Made by a program: the position numbers and the translations under genes. 55,108 nt of DNA from DASRBO01 sp035653595 (lineage in GTDB: Bacteria > Actinomycetota > Acidimicrobiia > Acidimicrobiales > JAJPHE01). The stretch lies in assembly GCA_035653595.1 (NCBI GenBank), contig DASRBO010000025.1:1-55108 (forward strand). Reading direction: 5' to 3'. Below the pieces are notes generated by a model. That model was given only the letters and a program-made list of their open reading frames with translations, did no database searches and was not told where the DNA came from. Within the stretch, counting starts at the first letter, position 1; each line of letters opens with the position of its first letter. Below are positions 34,799 to 43,572 of the stretch, one piece after another.

Positions 34799-35874
34799 CC
34801 GCCGCCGTGCCGACGGCCGACCTGGCCGTCGATCTGCCCGATGGAATCCTCGTCCTCGACGGTGACGGCCGCATCGTCGAGGCCAACCGGGCTCTCGAGT
34901 TCCTCACCGGCTACCGGGCCGGCGAGCTGACCGGCCGGCTGTGCTCGGAGGCTCTGGAACCGAGGGACGACGAGGGTCGCTCGCTGATCGGCGACGGCTG
35001 GCACCGCTCGACCGTCCTGCCCACCGTGGCCCGCATGCCCGAACAGGAGGTGGTGCTGCGGCGGGCCGACGGCACCGACGTGCGCACCTTCATCACCGGC
35101 ACCTACCGCCGCGACGGAGGCGGCCGGGTGAGCGGTGCGGTGCTGGCGGTGCGTGACGCGGGTCGCCGACGCCACACCAGCGCCGCCGGCGCCCAGGTGG
35201 TCTCCACGGTCAGCCACGAGCTGCGCTCGCCGCTCACCTCGGTGAAGGGCTACACCAGCCTGCTGCTCAACCGCTGGGAGCGACTGGCCGACGACGACAA
35301 GAAGGCCATGCTCGAGCAGGTGAACCGCGACGCCGACCGGGTGACCCGCCTCATCACCGAGCTGCTCGACATCAGCCGCCTCGCCTCGGGTCGCCTGGTG
35401 CTGCGCCGCCAGATGCTGAACCTCGGTCGGTGCGCGGCCGACGTCGTCGAGAAGGTGGCGATGGCCTACCCGGACCTTGACGCCAGCCTCGACTTCCCGG
35501 CCGACCTGCCCGAGGTGTACGCCGACCCCGACAAGGTGGTCCAGGTCCTCACCAACCTGGTGGAGAACGCCTGCAAGTACGCCTCGCCCAAGGGCCTGCA
35601 GATCGTCGGCCGGGCCGATGACGAGGAGGTGACCGTGTCGGTGTCCGACCGGGGCGAGGGCATCCCGCCGTCGGATCTGTCGCGGGTCTTCACCCGCTTC
35701 TTCCGCCGCTCCGAGAGCTCGCCCACCGGCACCGGGCTGGGCCTGTGGATCAGCCGGGGCCTGGTCGAGGCCCACGGCGGCAAGCTGGAGGTGGAGTCGA
35801 AGACCGGCGCCGGCTCCACCTTCCGCTTCAGCCTCCCCCTCACCGCCTTCGAGGATCTGCACCCCCAGTCATGA
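34795..35874 (+). CDS. Orphan cytosolic PAS-sensor histidine kinase
   Basis: 359 residues without transmembrane helices. PAS domain at about 14-120 (DGILVLDGDGRIVEANRALE), then HisKA with the phospho-accepting His141 in STVSHELRSPLTSVKGY, and HATPase with N-box NLVENACKY (254-262), G1 DRGEGI (285-290) and G2 GTGLGL (312-317). All catalytic residues are present. No response regulator is nearby. It is wedged between the rRNA methyltransferase and pheS by overlaps at both ends (GTGA and ATGA), so it is made together with translation genes. Ligand and partner are unknown. Confidence 0.92.
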   Translation: MTAAVPTADLAVDLPDGILVLDGDGRIVEANRALEFLTGYRAGELTGRLCSEALEPRDDEGRSLIGDGWHRSTVLPTVARMPEQEVVLRRADGTDVRTFITGTYRRDGGGRVSGAVLAVRDAGRRRHTSAAGAQVVSTVSHELRSPLTSVKGYTSLLLNRWERLADDDKKAMLEQVNRDADRVTRLITELLDISRLASGRLVLRRQMLNLGRCAADVVEKVAMAYPDLDASLDFPADLPEVYADPDKVVQVLTNLVENACKYASPKGLQIVGRADDEEVTVSVSDRGEGIPPSDLSRVFTRFFRRSESSPTGTGLGLWISRGLVEAHGGKLEVESKTGAGSTFRFSLPLTAFEDLHPQS

Positions 35875-36905
35875 CCCTCACACAGCTGGACGCAGTCGTC
35901 GACGACGGGCTCGAGGCCTTGGCCGGCGCCGCCACCCTGGCCGAGCTGCGCTCGGTGCAGTCCGAGCTGCTGGGACGGCGCTCCGCCCTGGCCGAGCTGA
36001 ACCGCTCCCTAGGCTCGATGACCCCGGAAGAGCGCCGGCAGGCCGGCGCTCTCCTCAACGAGGCCCGGGCCCGTATCGAGGCCGCCGCCGAGCAGCGACG
36101 GGCCGTTCTGGAGGCGGCCGAGCGGGCCGAGCGGTTGGAGCGGGAGCGCCTCGACCTCACCGAGGTGATCGGCGGCTCCAGCCGAGGCCACCTGCACCTG
36201 GTGACCCAGACCAGGCGGGAGCTGGAGGACGTCTTCATCGGGATGGGCTACCGGGTGGTCGAGGGCCCCGAGGTGGAGACGGACTGGTACAACTTCGAGG
36301 CCCTCAACATGCCGCCCGCCCACCCCGCCCGGGGCATGTGGGACACGCTCTATCTCGATATGGGCGAAGCGGAGTCGACCCTGCTGCGCACCCACACCTC
36401 GCCGGTGCAGATCAGGGCCATGGAGGAGCACCCGCAGCCCCTCTACGTCGTGGCCCCCGGCCGGGTGTTCCGGCGCGACACGCCAGACGCCAGGCACCTG
36501 CCCACCTTCCACCAGATCGAGGGCCTGGTGGTGGACCGCGGCATCACCTTCGGCGACCTGGCCGGCACCATCGAGACCTTCACCAACGCCTACTTCGGGG
36601 CCGGCCTGTCGGCTCGGCTGCGGCCTTCCTACTTCCCCTTCACCGAGCCGTCGGCCGAGTTCGAGGTCACCTGCCCCATCTGCCGGGGCGACGGCTGCCG
36701 CACCTGCACTGGCAGCGGCTGGATCGAGTTGGGCGGGTGCGGGATGGTCCACCCCAACGTCCTCAGCGCAGTCGGCATCGACCCGGAGGAGTGGTCCGGG
36801 TTCGCCTTCGGGTTCGGGATCGACCGTTGCGCCCAGGTGCGCCACGAGATGGCCGACTTGCGCGCCTTCCTGCTCAACGACATCCGGGTCCTGGCCCAGT
36901 TCTAG
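35871..36905 (+). CDS. pheS: Phenylalanyl-tRNA synthetase alpha subunit
   Basis: 344 residues. N-terminal coiled coil (about 1-90), then the class II catalytic core: motif 1 near YRVVEGPEVETDWYNFEALN, motif 2 LLRTHTSPVQIRAM with VVAPGRVFRRD and HQIEGLVVD, and motif 3 GFAFGFGIDRCAQ. A four-Cys insert (CPICRGDGCRTC) before the SGWIELGGCGMV segment is common in this family. ATG 35871 overlaps the kinase stop. Confidence 0.98.
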   Translation: MTLTQLDAVVDDGLEALAGAATLAELRSVQSELLGRRSALAELNRSLGSMTPEERRQAGALLNEARARIEAAAEQRRAVLEAAERAERLERERLDLTEVIGGSSRGHLHLVTQTRRELEDVFIGMGYRVVEGPEVETDWYNFEALNMPPAHPARGMWDTLYLDMGEAESTLLRTHTSPVQIRAMEEHPQPLYVVAPGRVFRRDTPDARHLPTFHQIEGLVVDRGITFGDLAGTIETFTNAYFGAGLSARLRPSYFPFTEPSAEFEVTCPICRGDGCRTCTGSGWIELGGCGMVHPNVLSAVGIDPEEWSGFAFGFGIDRCAQVRHEMADLRAFLLNDIRVLAQF

Positions 36906-36914
36906 AGGATCACC

Positions 36915-39269
36915 GTGCGCGTCCCCCTGTCCTGGCTGCGCGACTTCGCGCCGTTCGAGTCTCCGCCCGACGAGCTGGCGTCCAGCCTCAACGAGCTCGG
37001 ACTGGTGGTGGAGTCGGTCGAGCGGATCGGTGGCGGCCTGGAGGAGATCGTCGTCGCCCGCGTGCTCGAGATCCGACCCATCAAGGGAGCCGACCGCATC
37101 CGGCACGTCACCGTGGATGCCGGTTCCGAACCGCTCGACGTGGTGTGCGGGGCGTGGAACTTCGCCGAGGGGGATCTGGTTCCGCTGGCCCCGGTCGGCG
37201 CCACCCTTCCGGGCGGGCTCACCATCGCCCGGCGCAAGATGAAGGGGGCCGTGTCCAACGGCATGCTGTGCTCGGGCGCCGAGCTTGGTCTGTCCGACGA
37301 CCACGACGGCATCATGGTCCTGCCCTCGGGCACCGAGCCCGGCGTTGCCTTCACCGCCGCCCTCGGCATCGAGGCCGACGTGGTGTTCGACCTCGACATC
37401 ACCCCCAACCGGCCTGACGCCCTCAGCATCGCCGGGGTGGCCCGCGACCTGGCCGCCGCCTGTCGGATTCCGTTCGCCATCCCTCCCGTCGCGGCACAGG
37501 AGAAGGGCGTTCCGGCGGAGTCGCTGACCTCGGTGGTGGTGAGCTCACCCGAGCTGTGCCCGCTGTTCGTGGCCCGGGTGGTCACCGACGTGGCGGTGGG
37601 TCAGTCCCCGTCCCTCATCGCCTCCCGTCTGACCCTGTGCGGCATGCGGCCGATCAACTCGGTGGTCGACGCCTCCAACTACGTGATGCTCGAGCTGGGC
37701 CAGCCCACCCACCCCTACGACCTGGACCGGCTGCCCGGCGGCGGGATCCTGGTCCGCTCGGCCAGGGCGGGCGAGCGCCTGGTGACCCTGGACGACACCG
37801 AGCGGTTGCTGGCCGAGGGCGACTGCCTGATCTGCGACGCCGACGGCGATCCGGTGGGCGTGGCCGGCATCATGGGCGGGGCGTCCTCGGAGATATCGGA
37901 CAGCACCACCAGGGTCCTGGTCGAGTCGGCCCATTTCGACTCCATGGCCATAGCCCGCACCGCCAAGCGCCTCGGCCTGCGGACCGAGGCCTCGGTCCGT
38001 TTCGAACGGGGCGCCGACCCCGAGGCGGCCTCGATGGCGGCAGAGCGGGTGTGCGCCCTGATCGCCGGAGGCGGCGGCAGCATCGGCGCCGGAGCGGTGG
38101 TGACCGGCTCGGCCCCGGAGCGGGAAGCGCTCCGACTGCGCATCGGTCGCCTCAACGCCCTGCTCGGCACCGACCTCGACGCCGCCTCGGTCGAGGGCTA
38201 CCTGGCGCCCATCGGGTTCGCCACCCGCTCCGCCGACGCCGGCGACCTGCTGGTCGAGGTTCCTCCGTGGCGGCCCGACGTCACCGCCGAAATCGATCTG
38301 GTCGAGGAGGTCGCCCGCCACCACGGGTACTCCCGCATCCCCCGCACGGTGCCGGCCACGGCACAGGTGGGGGGCATAACGGACTACCAGCGGGACCGTC
38401 GCCTGGTCGCCGACATCATGGTCGGCGCTGGGCTGTCCGAAGTGTGGACCCCGTCGCTGCTCGGGCCGGGCGACCACGAGCTCGCCGGCCTGGGGCTCGC
38501 CGAGCTCCACCTCGCCAACCCCATGACCCGCGAGGAGTCGGTCCTGCGGCGCTCCCTCCTGCCCGGCCTGGTGCGGGTGGCCCGTCACAACGCCGGTCAC
38601 CGCAACCCCGAGGTGAAGGTCTTCGAGACCGGCGTGGTGTTCGACGACCCCCCAGCAGGGCAGCGCCGGCCAGGGGAGCGTGAGCTGGTCGCCGCCCTGC
38701 TGGCCGGCGACGAGGCGCCGGCGGCGGTGCGCCTGTGGAGGACGGTCGAGGACGGCATGCGCATCGCCGGCGCCGAGCTTGCCCCGGTGCAGGTGCCCGG
38801 CCTTCATCCGACCCGGACGGCGGTCATCGAGGCCGCCGGCGACGTACTCGGAGTGGTGGGAGAGGTCGATCCTTCAGTGCTTGAGCGCTTCGAGGTCCCC
38901 GGCCGGGCCGGCTGGCTGGAGTTGGACCTCGGCCGGCTGAGCGCGGCGGCCCGGCGACCGGCGGCCCTCACCGAGGTGAGCGTCTATCCCTCCAGCGACA
39001 TCGACCTGGCCTTCGTCGTCGACGACCGGGTGCCGGCGGGGGTGGTGTGCCGGACCATCGAGGAGGCCGGGGGGGAGCTGCTGGTCGGAGTGTGGCTCTT
39101 CGACGTCTACCGCAACCCTGCCGATCTGGGGGAGAGCCGGCGGAGCCTGGCGTTCCGCCTGCGCTTCTGCGCCATGGACCGCACCCTCACCGACGCCGAG
39201 GTGGGGGAGGCCAGGTCGGCCTGCATCGCGGCGGTGGAGTCGTCCCACGGCGCCACCCTCCGGGCTTAA
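36915..39269 (+). CDS. pheT: Phenylalanyl-tRNA synthetase beta subunit
   Basis: 784 residues, full length. Begins MRVPLSWLRDFAPFESPPDE; tRNA-binding (EMAP-like) domain with VARVLEIRPIKGADRI; B3/B4 editing domain around NSVVDASNYVMLELGQPTHPYD; B5 domain; catalytic-like core (EVWTPSLLGPGDHE, TREESVLRRSLLPGL); and a C-terminal anticodon-binding FDX-ACB domain (EVSVYPSSDIDLAFVV). GTG 36915 has GAGGAT upstream, 9 bases after pheS. It ends with the only TAA stop among the larger plus-strand genes. Confidence 0.98.
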   Translation: MRVPLSWLRDFAPFESPPDELASSLNELGLVVESVERIGGGLEEIVVARVLEIRPIKGADRIRHVTVDAGSEPLDVVCGAWNFAEGDLVPLAPVGATLPGGLTIARRKMKGAVSNGMLCSGAELGLSDDHDGIMVLPSGTEPGVAFTAALGIEADVVFDLDITPNRPDALSIAGVARDLAAACRIPFAIPPVAAQEKGVPAESLTSVVVSSPELCPLFVARVVTDVAVGQSPSLIASRLTLCGMRPINSVVDASNYVMLELGQPTHPYDLDRLPGGGILVRSARAGERLVTLDDTERLLAEGDCLICDADGDPVGVAGIMGGASSEISDSTTRVLVESAHFDSMAIARTAKRLGLRTEASVRFERGADPEAASMAAERVCALIAGGGGSIGAGAVVTGSAPEREALRLRIGRLNALLGTDLDAASVEGYLAPIGFATRSADAGDLLVEVPPWRPDVTAEIDLVEEVARHHGYSRIPRTVPATAQVGGITDYQRDRRLVADIMVGAGLSEVWTPSLLGPGDHELAGLGLAELHLANPMTREESVLRRSLLPGLVRVARHNAGHRNPEVKVFETGVVFDDPPAGQRRPGERELVAALLAGDEAPAAVRLWRTVEDGMRIAGAELAPVQVPGLHPTRTAVIEAAGDVLGVVGEVDPSVLERFEVPGRAGWLELDLGRLSAAARRPAALTEVSVYPSSDIDLAFVVDDRVPAGVVCRTIEEAGGELLVGVWLFDVYRNPADLGESRRSLAFRLRFCAMDRTLTDAEVGEARSACIAAVESSHGATLRA

Positions 39270-39288
39270 GGGCGCCCCCGCCCCGTCT

Positions 39289-39303
39289 GGGCGGTTGCCG
39301 CCC
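39289..39303 (+). terminator. GC hairpin after pheT
   Basis: GGGCGG (39289-39294), loop TTG, CCGCCC (39298-39303), 20 bases after the pheT stop and before the argC promoter. Possible terminator separating pheST from arg; no T-tract. Confidence 0.4.
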
Positions 39304-39331
39304 GATGGCCGCTTTGCCGGCCGAATTTGTC

Positions 39332-39347
39332 CTGCATAATCATGCAG
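39332..39347 (+). promoter_or_regulatory. ArgR operator (ARG box)
   Basis: CTGCAT-AATC-ATGCAG is a palindrome with perfect 6-bp arms and an AT-rich centre, matching the ARG-box core (TGCATnnnnATGCA) known from actinobacteria. It sits 7 bases upstream of the argC -10 and covers the -35 position, so bound ArgR would block RNA polymerase. ArgR itself is encoded in the operon. Confidence 0.82.
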
Positions 39348-39354
39348 ATACGGG

Positions 39355-39366
39355 TATAGTGGGTCG
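39355..39366 (+). promoter_or_regulatory. argC promoter -10, leaderless type
   Basis: TATAGT at 39355-39360 ends 6 bases before the argC ATG at 39367, without a ribosome site. The -35 position falls on the ARG box. Confidence 0.65.
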
Positions 39367-40380
39367 ATGGACGTCGGAATCGTCGGGGCCTCGGGCTACA
39401 CCGGGGCCGAGCTGCTGAGGCTGTGTGCGGACCACCCTGCTCTCAAGGTGGTCGTTGCCACCGGGGAGACCCAGGCCGGTCGCCGAGCCGGCGATCTGTA
39501 CCCGAGCCTGCGAGCGGCCTACCCCGATCTCGAGCTGGACGCCGTTGACCCCGACCGGCTCGACGGCCTCGACCTGGTGTTCCTCGCCCTGCCCCACGGG
39601 GAGTCGCAGGCCCTCGTCCCGTCCCTGCGGGGCCGGGTCGGCCACATCGTCGATCTGGCCGCCGACTTCCGCCTCAAGGACCCCGAGCTGTACCCGGCCT
39701 GGTACGGGTCGGCCCACCGGTGCCCGGAGCTGCTGGACGAGTTCGCCTTCGGCCTGCCCGAGCTCTTCCGCCATCCACTCCTGGGCGCTGAGCTCATCGC
39801 CGCCCCGGGCTGCTACGTGACCGCCGCCGCCCTGGCCCTGGCCCCGTTCGTCCGGGCCGCAGGGGTGGAAACCGATGGGATAGTCGTCGACGCCGCCAGC
39901 GGGGTGTCCGGTGCGGGCCGGTCGCTCAAGCACGAGACCCACTTCTCGACCGTCGACGAGGACTTCGTCGCCTACGGGCTGCTCAACCACCGCCACACCC
40001 CGGAGATCGAGCAGGCGACCGGGGCGAAGGTGATCTTCACCCCGCACCTCGCTCCGATGACCCGGGGCATCCTCGCCACCTGCTACGCCCGCCCGGTGGG
40101 CCTCTCCGACACCGGCGAGGCTTTGTCGGTCCTGTCGGAGTTCTACGCCGGCGAGCCGTTCGTGGTGGTGACCGAGGCGCCCCCGTCGACCAAGGCGACC
40201 AGAGGCTCGAACTGCGCCCACCTGACCGCCCGGATCGACCCCCGGACCGGGTGGCTGGTGGTCATCAGCGCCATCGACAACCTGGTGAAGGGCGCCTCCG
40301 GGCAGGCCGTGCAGTGCGCCAACCTTGCCCTGGGCCTGCCCGAAGGCGACGGGCTGCCTGTGGTCGGCCTCTACCCGTGA
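39367..40380 (+). CDS. argC: N-acetyl-gamma-glutamyl-phosphate reductase
   Basis: Third step of arginine synthesis, NADPH-dependent. 337 residues: GIVGASGYTGAELLRL (Rossmann), LALPHGESQ, LAADFRLKDPELYPAWYG, catalytic Cys in APGCYVTAAALAL, GVSGAGRSLK, and HTPEIEQ with the active His. First gene of the operon. The stop overlaps argJ (GTGA). Confidence 0.98.
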   Translation: MDVGIVGASGYTGAELLRLCADHPALKVVVATGETQAGRRAGDLYPSLRAAYPDLELDAVDPDRLDGLDLVFLALPHGESQALVPSLRGRVGHIVDLAADFRLKDPELYPAWYGSAHRCPELLDEFAFGLPELFRHPLLGAELIAAPGCYVTAAALALAPFVRAAGVETDGIVVDAASGVSGAGRSLKHETHFSTVDEDFVAYGLLNHRHTPEIEQATGAKVIFTPHLAPMTRGILATCYARPVGLSDTGEALSVLSEFYAGEPFVVVTEAPPSTKATRGSNCAHLTARIDPRTGWLVVISAIDNLVKGASGQAVQCANLALGLPEGDGLPVVGLYP

Positions 40381-41546
40381 GCGTCACCTTCGCCTCCGGG
40401 TTCGTGGCTGCCGGCATCCCCTGCGGGATCAAGGCCAGCGGGCAGCGCGATCTCGCCCTCGTCGCCACCGAGGACGGCGCCGCCGTGCCGGTGGCGGCGG
40501 TGTTCACGTCAAACAAGGCCGCCGCCGCCCCGGTGCAGGTGAGCCGGGCCCATCTGGCCATCAGCGGGGGCCGGGCCGCCGCCGTCGTCATCAGCAGCGG
40601 CAACGCCAACGCAGCCACCGGCGAGCGGGGCCGGACCGACGCGAGGCGGATGGCCGGCCTGGTCGGTGAGGGCCTGGGCTGTCCGGCGCGAGAGGTGCTC
40701 GTCTGCTCGACCGGCCTCATCGGCTACTACCTGCCGATGGATCGCCTCGAGGCCGGCATCCCCGAGCTGGTCAAGGCGCGGGGAGGCTCGGACGAGGTCT
40801 CAATGGAGGCGGCCCACGCCATCCTGACCACCGACAGCCGGCCCCGGTTGGCGGTGGCCGACGGAGGCACGTTCCGGGTCGGTGGGATGGCCAAGGGCGC
40901 CGCCATGCTGGCTCCCGACATGGCGACGATGTTGGCCGTCATCACCACTGACGCCGCTGCCGAGCCGGCCGAGCTGCAGGAGATCCTCCGCCGCGGCGTG
41001 GAGCGATCGTTCAACTCCCTCACCGTTGACGGCTGCACCAGCACCAACGACACCGTCATCCTCATGGCGTCGGGGCGGGCCGGGCGGACCGATCCCACGG
41101 TCCTCAGCGACTCGGTCGCCCAGGTGTGTCGGGACCTCGCCATGCAGATGGCCGAGGACGCCGAAGGGGCCACCCGCACGGCGGTCATCAGGGTGACCGG
41201 ATCGGTCGACGATGCCCAGGCCGCCGCCGGCGCCCGACGGGTCGCCGACAGCCAGCTGGTGCAGTGCTCCCTGCACGGTGCCGACCCCTACTGGGGTCGC
41301 GTGGTCAGCGAGCTGGGGTCGGCAGGCCTCGAGTTCGACATCGACCGGGTGTCGATCGCCTATGGAGGGATCGTGGTCTGCCGCAACGGGGTGGCCGCCG
41401 ACCACGACGCCGAGGCGCTGCACAGGTACATGAGGGGACCCCGCATAGACATCCAGGCCGATCTGGGACTGGGGCCGGGTCGGGCCGCAATTCTCACGAC
41501 GGATCTCAGCGAGGAATACATCGCCGAGAACGAGAGGACCTCGTGA
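40377..41546 (+). CDS. argJ: Glutamate N-acetyltransferase/acetylglutamate synthase ArgJ
   Basis: Recycles the acetyl group from N-acetylornithine to glutamate, and may also use acetyl-CoA. 389 residues. It self-cleaves before a Thr nucleophile in KGAAMLAPDMATMLAVITTD (between Ala and Thr of MATML). Other motifs: ISSGNANAATG, CSTGLIGYYLP, NSLTVDGCTSTNDTV. The KGAAMLAPD stretch differs slightly from the common KGxGMIxPN. With ArgJ present the pathway is cyclic. GTG 40377; the stop overlaps argB (GTGA). Confidence 0.97.
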   Translation: MSVTFASGFVAAGIPCGIKASGQRDLALVATEDGAAVPVAAVFTSNKAAAAPVQVSRAHLAISGGRAAAVVISSGNANAATGERGRTDARRMAGLVGEGLGCPAREVLVCSTGLIGYYLPMDRLEAGIPELVKARGGSDEVSMEAAHAILTTDSRPRLAVADGGTFRVGGMAKGAAMLAPDMATMLAVITTDAAAEPAELQEILRRGVERSFNSLTVDGCTSTNDTVILMASGRAGRTDPTVLSDSVAQVCRDLAMQMAEDAEGATRTAVIRVTGSVDDAQAAAGARRVADSQLVQCSLHGADPYWGRVVSELGSAGLEFDIDRVSIAYGGIVVCRNGVAADHDAEALHRYMRGPRIDIQADLGLGPGRAAILTTDLSEEYIAENERTS

Positions 41547-42403
41547 AGGCGCTGGACGACGCGCTCACCAAGGCGGCCGTCCTGGCCGAGGCCCTCCCGT
41601 ACATCCGTCGGTTCCAGGACCGCACGGTGGTGGTGAAGTACGGCGGCAACGCCATGGAGGACCAGGCCTCGCTCGAGCTTCTGGCCCAGGACATCGTGCT
41701 GATGAGCTCGGTCGGCATGCGCCCGGTGCTGGTGCACGGGGGCGGGCCCCAGATCGGGGAACTGCTCGGCCGGCTGGGCAAGGTCAGCGAGTTCCGCGAC
41801 GGACTGAGGGTGACCGACGCCGAAACCCTCGACGTGGCCAGGATGGTCCTGGTGGGCAAGGTGAACCGCGACATCGTGGGCGCCATCAACGTTCACGCGC
41901 CGATCGCCGTCGGCCTGTCGGGCGAGGACGCCGGCCTGATCCGGGCCACGGCCCGCTCGGCCGAGCTGGGTTTCGTGGGAGACGTCGCCGGGGTGGACGC
42001 GTCGATCGTGGAGCGCCTTCTGGCCGAGGACCTCATACCGGTGGTGGCCACCATCGGGTCCGACGTGAGCGGCCAGGCATACAACATCAACGCCGACACT
42101 GCCGCCGGGGCGCTGGCGGCGGCGCTCGGAGCCGAGAAGTTGGTGTACCTCACCAACATCGAGGGTCTGATGGCGGACGTCACCGACCCGGACAGCCTGC
42201 TGCGGTCGGTGACGGTCGGACAGCTGCGCTCGATGCTGGACCAGGGGCGGGTCGAGGGCGGCATGATCCCGAAGATCGCCTCCTGCGCCGCAGCGGTGGA
42301 GGCGGGGGTGGCCCGGGCCCACATCCTCGACGGCCGCCTGCCCCATGCCCTGTTGCTCGAGTTCTTCACCGACGAAGGGGTCGGAACGATGGTGACACCA
42401 TGA
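41543..42403 (+). CDS. argB: N-acetylglutamate kinase
   Basis: 286 residues, amino-acid-kinase fold: VVVKYGGNAMED, LVHGGGPQIGELLGRLG, NINADTAAGALAAALGAEKL and GGMIPKI. It has an N-terminal helix of about 20 residues before the first strand (KALDDALTKAAVLAEALPYI); in the family that helix marks the hexameric arginine-inhibited form, so feedback inhibition is likely. It overlaps argJ and argD by 4 bases each. Confidence 0.97.
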   Translation: MKALDDALTKAAVLAEALPYIRRFQDRTVVVKYGGNAMEDQASLELLAQDIVLMSSVGMRPVLVHGGGPQIGELLGRLGKVSEFRDGLRVTDAETLDVARMVLVGKVNRDIVGAINVHAPIAVGLSGEDAGLIRATARSAELGFVGDVAGVDASIVERLLAEDLIPVVATIGSDVSGQAYNINADTAAGALAAALGAEKLVYLTNIEGLMADVTDPDSLLRSVTVGQLRSMLDQGRVEGGMIPKIASCAAAVEAGVARAHILDGRLPHALLLEFFTDEGVGTMVTP

Positions 42404-43572
42404 CCCTCGACAGTTCCCTCATGCCCACCTACTCGCCCGCGCCGGTCACCTTCGTGTCCGGTCGGGGGACCGAGCTGTGGGACGACCAGGGCAAGCGCTA
42501 CCTCGACTTCCTGAGCGGACTGGCCGTCTGCTCGCTGGGCCACTCGCACCCGGCGGTGGCCGAGGCCCTGTGCCGGCAGGCCGGCACCCTCCTGCACGTG
42601 TCGAACCTGTACTCCAACGCCGTGGCCCCGCAGCTGGCCCGGCGCCTGGATCGCCTCGTCGGCGACGGCCAGCCCGCCGGCGGCAAGGTCTTCTTCGCCA
42701 ACTCGGGGGCCGAGGCCAACGAGTGCGCCATCAAACTGGCCCGGCGGTGGGCGGGACCCGGACGTCACGTGGTCATCAGCGCCTACGGGTCGTTCCACGG
42801 CAGGACCCTGGCCACCCTGCACGCCACCGGTCAGCCCAGCAAGCACGAGGCGTTCCAGCCCCTGCCGGAGGGGTTCCGCCACGTGGCCTGGGCCGAGCCC
42901 GCCGCCCTCGAGGAGGCCATCGACCCGTCGGTGGCGGCGGTGCTGCTCGAGCCCATCCAGGGCGAGGGCGGAATCAACCCGGCGCCTCGTGGATACCTGG
43001 CGGCGGTCAGGCGGATATGCGACGAGCGGGGCGCCCTCCTGATCATGGACGAGGTCCAGACCGGACTGGGCCGCACCGGGCGGTGGTTCGGCTTCCAGCA
43101 CGACGGGGTCACCCCGGACGTGGTAACGATGGCCAAGGCCCTCGGCAACGGCGTTCCCATCGGGGCGTGCTGGGCCCGGGCGGAGGTGGCCGATGCCTTC
43201 AGGCCGAGCGACCACGCCACCACGTTCGGCGGACAACCGCTGGCGGCCTCGGCGGCCCTGGCCACCCTCGAGGTGATGGAGGCCGAAGGGGTCTGCGGGC
43301 GGGCGGAGGAGCGGGGAAGGACGTTGTCAGACGGCCTGTCACGGTTGAGCGGGGTCAAGGAGGTGCGGGGCCGCGGCCTCCTGCTGGCCGCCGTCCTCGA
43401 GGCGGCCGTCTCCGCCGACGTGGCCGCCGCCGCCCTGCGGCGGGGACTGGTGGTCAACGCCGTCGCACCCGATGCCCTGCGCCTGGCCCCTCCGTTGCTG
43501 GTCACCGACGAGGAGATCGCCGAGGCGATCGCACTGCTGTCTGACGCCCTCGACGAGGTCGGTCGTGGCTAG
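42400..43572 (+). CDS. argD: Acetylornithine aminotransferase
   Basis: 390-residue class III PLP aminotransferase: FLSGLAVCSLGHSHP, FFANSGAEANECAIKLAR (phosphate-binding), SAYGSFHGRTLATL, EPIQGEGGINPA, LLIMDEVQTGLGRTG, and PLP Lys in TMAKALGNGVPIGACW. ATG 42400 overlaps the argB stop (ATGA); it overlaps argF by 8 bases. It may also serve lysine synthesis as in related enzymes. Confidence 0.97.
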   Translation: MTLDSSLMPTYSPAPVTFVSGRGTELWDDQGKRYLDFLSGLAVCSLGHSHPAVAEALCRQAGTLLHVSNLYSNAVAPQLARRLDRLVGDGQPAGGKVFFANSGAEANECAIKLARRWAGPGRHVVISAYGSFHGRTLATLHATGQPSKHEAFQPLPEGFRHVAWAEPAALEEAIDPSVAAVLLEPIQGEGGINPAPRGYLAAVRRICDERGALLIMDEVQTGLGRTGRWFGFQHDGVTPDVVTMAKALGNGVPIGACWARAEVADAFRPSDHATTFGGQPLAASAALATLEVMEAEGVCGRAEERGRTLSDGLSRLSGVKEVRGRGLLLAAVLEAAVSADVAAAALRRGLVVNAVAPDALRLAPPLLVTDEEIAEAIALLSDALDEVGRG

